Below, piece after piece: positions 4,725 through 6,424 of a DNA stretch of 6,424 nt; position 1 is the first letter of the stretch, and each line of letters opens with the position of its first letter. Position numbers and translations under genes: made by a program. The DNA is from Bacteroidota bacterium (GTDB lineage: Bacteria > Bacteroidota > Bacteroidia > Flavobacteriales > Weeksellaceae), in contig JAEXJU010000358.1 in the NCBI GenBank assembly GCA_023448955.1, positions 1 through 6,424 on the forward strand, written 5' to 3'. Under the pieces are notes generated by a model that saw only the letters and a list, made by a program, of their open reading frames with translations, made no database searches and had not been told where the DNA came from.

Positions 4725-5634
4725 GAATTCAGTAAAAGCAAATTTTTCCAGTAGTGACTCTTGGGTTATATTAAGTAATATCGAACAACGGATAAAAGCT
4801 AAAATTGAAGCTATAGGAACCCCTCTTAAAGAATGGGATATTAATATCTATAGAGGGATTTTGACTGGGTATAATGAGGCCTTTATTATAGATAAAAAAA
4901 AGAAAGATGAACTCATTGCAGAAGATCCAAAATCTGCCGAAATCATACGACCTATTTTACGCGGCAGAGATATAAAAAGATATGGCTATGAGTCTGCAGA
5001 TCTATGGATTTTATTTATTCCTTGGCACTTTCCTTTACATAATGATCCATCCATAAAAGGAGCATCTGAAGAAGCTGAATATCAATTCAGAAACAATTAT
5101 CCTGCTGTCTATAAACATTTATCTCTATATAAAGAACCTCTTTCTAATAGAAATAAGGCAGAAACAGGTATCCGTTATGAATGGTATGCCCTTCAACGCT
5201 GGGGTGCTAATTATTGGGAGGATTTTTTTGTACAAAAAATTATGTATCCTAATATGACTAAATTTTTACCTTTTTATCTGGATGATAAAGGATTTATGCA
5301 AAATGATAAATCGTTTATGATTACAGGAAAACATCTTGCATATTTAACAGCATTTTTAAACTCTTCACTTTTCAAATATTGTTTCATTGATAATTTTCCT
5401 GAATTACAGGGAGGGACACGTGAATTAAGGAAAATATTTTTAGATAAAATTCCTGTAATGGAAGTTGATGATGATTTAAACTTTGAATTTGAGATAATTA
5501 TTAGCAAAATTCAGACAAGTTTAAATTCTTCAAGTATTAAGAAACTGTTATTACAATTAGATCAAATGATTTTTGATTTATACACTCTATCAGAATATGA
5601 AAGAAATCAAATAGGATTTATTGAGATTAATTAG
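4705..5634 (+). CDS. Headless target-recognition (TaqI_C-like) domain of a type IIG restriction-modification enzyme; silent cassette
   Basis: The frame is open from just after TAA 4702-4704 to TAG 5632-5634, 309 codons, with no ATG, GTG or TTG before TTG 4861. That TTG lies inside a conserved motif (I-L-TGYNEAFIID) and is not a credible start. The sequence is the C-terminal part only: DSWVILSNIEQRIKAKIEA, GTPLKEWDINIYRGI, TGYNEAFIID, EIIRPILRGRDIKRY, NYWEDFFVQKIMYP, LTAFLNSSLFKY and a late LDKIPV. These fit the specificity region of Eco57I/TaqI-like methylase-nucleases (TaqI_C). The methyltransferase and nuclease parts are absent. In such enzymes this region reads the DNA site. Alone it should do nothing; joined to a catalytic part it would set a different target. 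It ends tail to tail with a related domain and begins next to an invertase and its candidate site. An inert fragment left by a deletion is the alternative. Confidence 0.8.
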   Translation, partial: TSDYFRQNSVKANFSSSDSWVILSNIEQRIKAKIEAIGTPLKEWDINIYRGILTGYNEAFIIDKKKKDELIAEDPKSAEIIRPILRGRDIKRYGYESADLWILFIPWHFPLHNDPSIKGASEEAEYQFRNNYPAVYKHLSLYKEPLSNRNKAETGIRYEWYALQRWGANYWEDFFVQKIMYPNMTKFLPFYLDDKGFMQNDKSFMITGKHLAYLTAFLNSSLFKYCFIDNFPELQGGTRELRKIFLDKIPVMEVDDDLNFEFEIIISKIQTSLNSSSIKKLLLQLDQMIFDLYTLSEYERNQIGFIEIN

Positions 5635-6424
5635 CATTATCAACAATTTTAAAAACCGAATTTTCTATTTCACGAATTTCTTCAGAATTTAATCCAATTA
5701 AATTATAAACCCAACTGTTTACTAAGCTTATTTCAGGTTCACTGCTCAGAAGTTTTTCAACTTCATCTAATTTGTTTTTATCAGGTAATGGGAGTGGTAT
5801 GTTTTGAAAATAGTCAGTGAAAATTTTAAAACCTGTTTCGTCGAATGAATATATATAATATCTATAAAGATATCCTAGTAGAGTCGAATTTAGTAAAAGC
5901 CATAGATATTCTAAATTTTGCCCAACAATAAAATAACAGTCATTTCCAAAGAAGAAATTATTTGATTTGTCAAACGCAAATCTTGGAAAGTTAGTTAAAT
6001 TACTTTTCGCTATTCTCATTATACCAGGATAAATAATTTTCTGTTTATAAAAATCCTCCCAATAATTTATCGAGTCTTGTGTTTCAAACCATTGATTATT
6101 AGTCTTTTTACGAGCGCCCTTATCTCCAGTTTGTTTTAACCTATCATAGCCAAAGGCCAGAAGATGCTGTTTTACAGCAGGATATAGTTCAATATCTATT
6201 TTCAAACTTGGAAATGTTGTAATTAGATATAAATCAGCAAATTCGTATGAGTATCGCTTAATATCACGCCCTCTTAATAACGGTCGTATAATTTCTTCAC
6301 TTTTAGGATCCTGATTAATAAGTTCTTTTCGTTTAGCTCCGTCTATAATAAAGGCATCATTAAATCCTGTTTTGATTCCGTAATTTATCCTTATGTCCCA
6401 ATCTTTCAACGGTGTGCCAATCTT
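5627..6424 (-). CDS. Type IIG (Eco57I-like) restriction-modification enzyme, C-terminal recognition domain (N-terminus beyond right edge)
   Basis: 265 residues are visible, from the edge to TAA 5629-5627, with the frame open at the edge (KIGTPLKDWDIR). The TTG at 6409 is inside the conserved PLKDWDI motif and is not a start. Landmarks match the plus-strand cassette: GIKTGFNDAFIID, EEIIRPLLRGRDIKRY, YWEDFYKQKIIYPG, LWLLLNSTLLGYLYRYY and FQNIPLPLPDK. By hand, 47 of the first 66 shared positions are identical; after that only scattered anchors agree, as expected of two domains with different DNA targets. The rest of the enzyme (N6-adenine methylase motifs such as NPPY and a nuclease domain) should lie to the right. 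I expect this to be the expressed copy. A BREX PglX-type methylase shares the domain and cannot be excluded from this fragment. Confidence 0.85.
   Translation of the reverse strand, partial: KIGTPLKDWDIRINYGIKTGFNDAFIIDGAKRKELINQDPKSEEIIRPLLRGRDIKRYSYEFADLYLITTFPSLKIDIELYPAVKQHLLAFGYDRLKQTGDKGARKKTNNQWFETQDSINYWEDFYKQKIIYPGIMRIAKSNLTNFPRFAFDKSNNFFFGNDCYFIVGQNLEYLWLLLNSTLLGYLYRYYIYSFDETGFKIFTDYFQNIPLPLPDKNKLDEVEKLLSSEPEISLVNSWVYNLIGLNSEEIREIENSVFKIVDNAN

Noticed and set aside
5274..5507. 77-codon minus-strand frame inside the headless recognition domain
   Set aside because: Antisense to a conserved domain; no family features.
4801..6424. Long identical inverted repeats formed by the two recognition domains as the recombination substrate
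   Set aside because: The coding DNA of the two domains is clearly diverged even in the conserved entry segment, so homologous recombination inside them is unlikely; any inversion should use short sites near 4700-4725 and its partner outside the window.

Overview
The window reads as chromosome from an AT-rich member of the Bacteroidota, most likely class Flavobacteriia (Chryseobacterium, Elizabethkingia or Flavobacterium-like). Four signs agree: a type IX secretion (T9SS) sorting-domain remnant, a Bacteroidota lipoprotein with an acidic stretch after the lipobox cysteine, a PorT-type outer-membrane barrel, and a TTG-N20-TAnnTTTG promoter. Species cannot be fixed from the sequence.

Left third (1-2340): a minus-strand, probably co-transcribed cell-envelope cluster. 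In transcription order it holds a promoter, a small lipoprotein (2210-1677), a secreted protein and a second secreted protein read here as one 341-codon frame (1671-646), and an outer-membrane beta-barrel protein cut by the left edge (599-1). The 341-codon frame carries two signal peptides and looks like two genes joined at a run of eight A bases.

Middle (2340-4020): mostly gene-poor. It holds a decayed, frameshifted delta-60-repeat/T9SS cargo gene with its terminator, then a second strong terminator next to an 18-base copy of a tRNA-Ser 3' end. That copy is the typical scar of an integrated mobile element. Short AAATAGGACAT-type repeats lie around it, followed by a long AT-rich non-coding stretch with a nested hairpin of about 93 bases.

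Right third (4021-6424): this is the most interesting part. A small serine recombinase of the DNA-invertase type (minus strand) sits directly beside a headless, start-less target-recognition (TaqI_C-like) domain on the plus strand. That domain runs tail to tail, with overlapping stop codons, into a related but different target-recognition domain on the minus strand, which continues off the right edge. A 12-bp inverted repeat and several other dyads lie between the recombinase start and the headless domain. The layout fits an invertible specificity switch: the recombinase would flip a segment of about 1.8 kb so that one type IIG (Eco57I-like) restriction-modification enzyme exchanges its DNA-recognition domain and thus the site it methylates and cuts. 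The second recombination site must lie just outside the window, so the model is a strong inference and not proven here.
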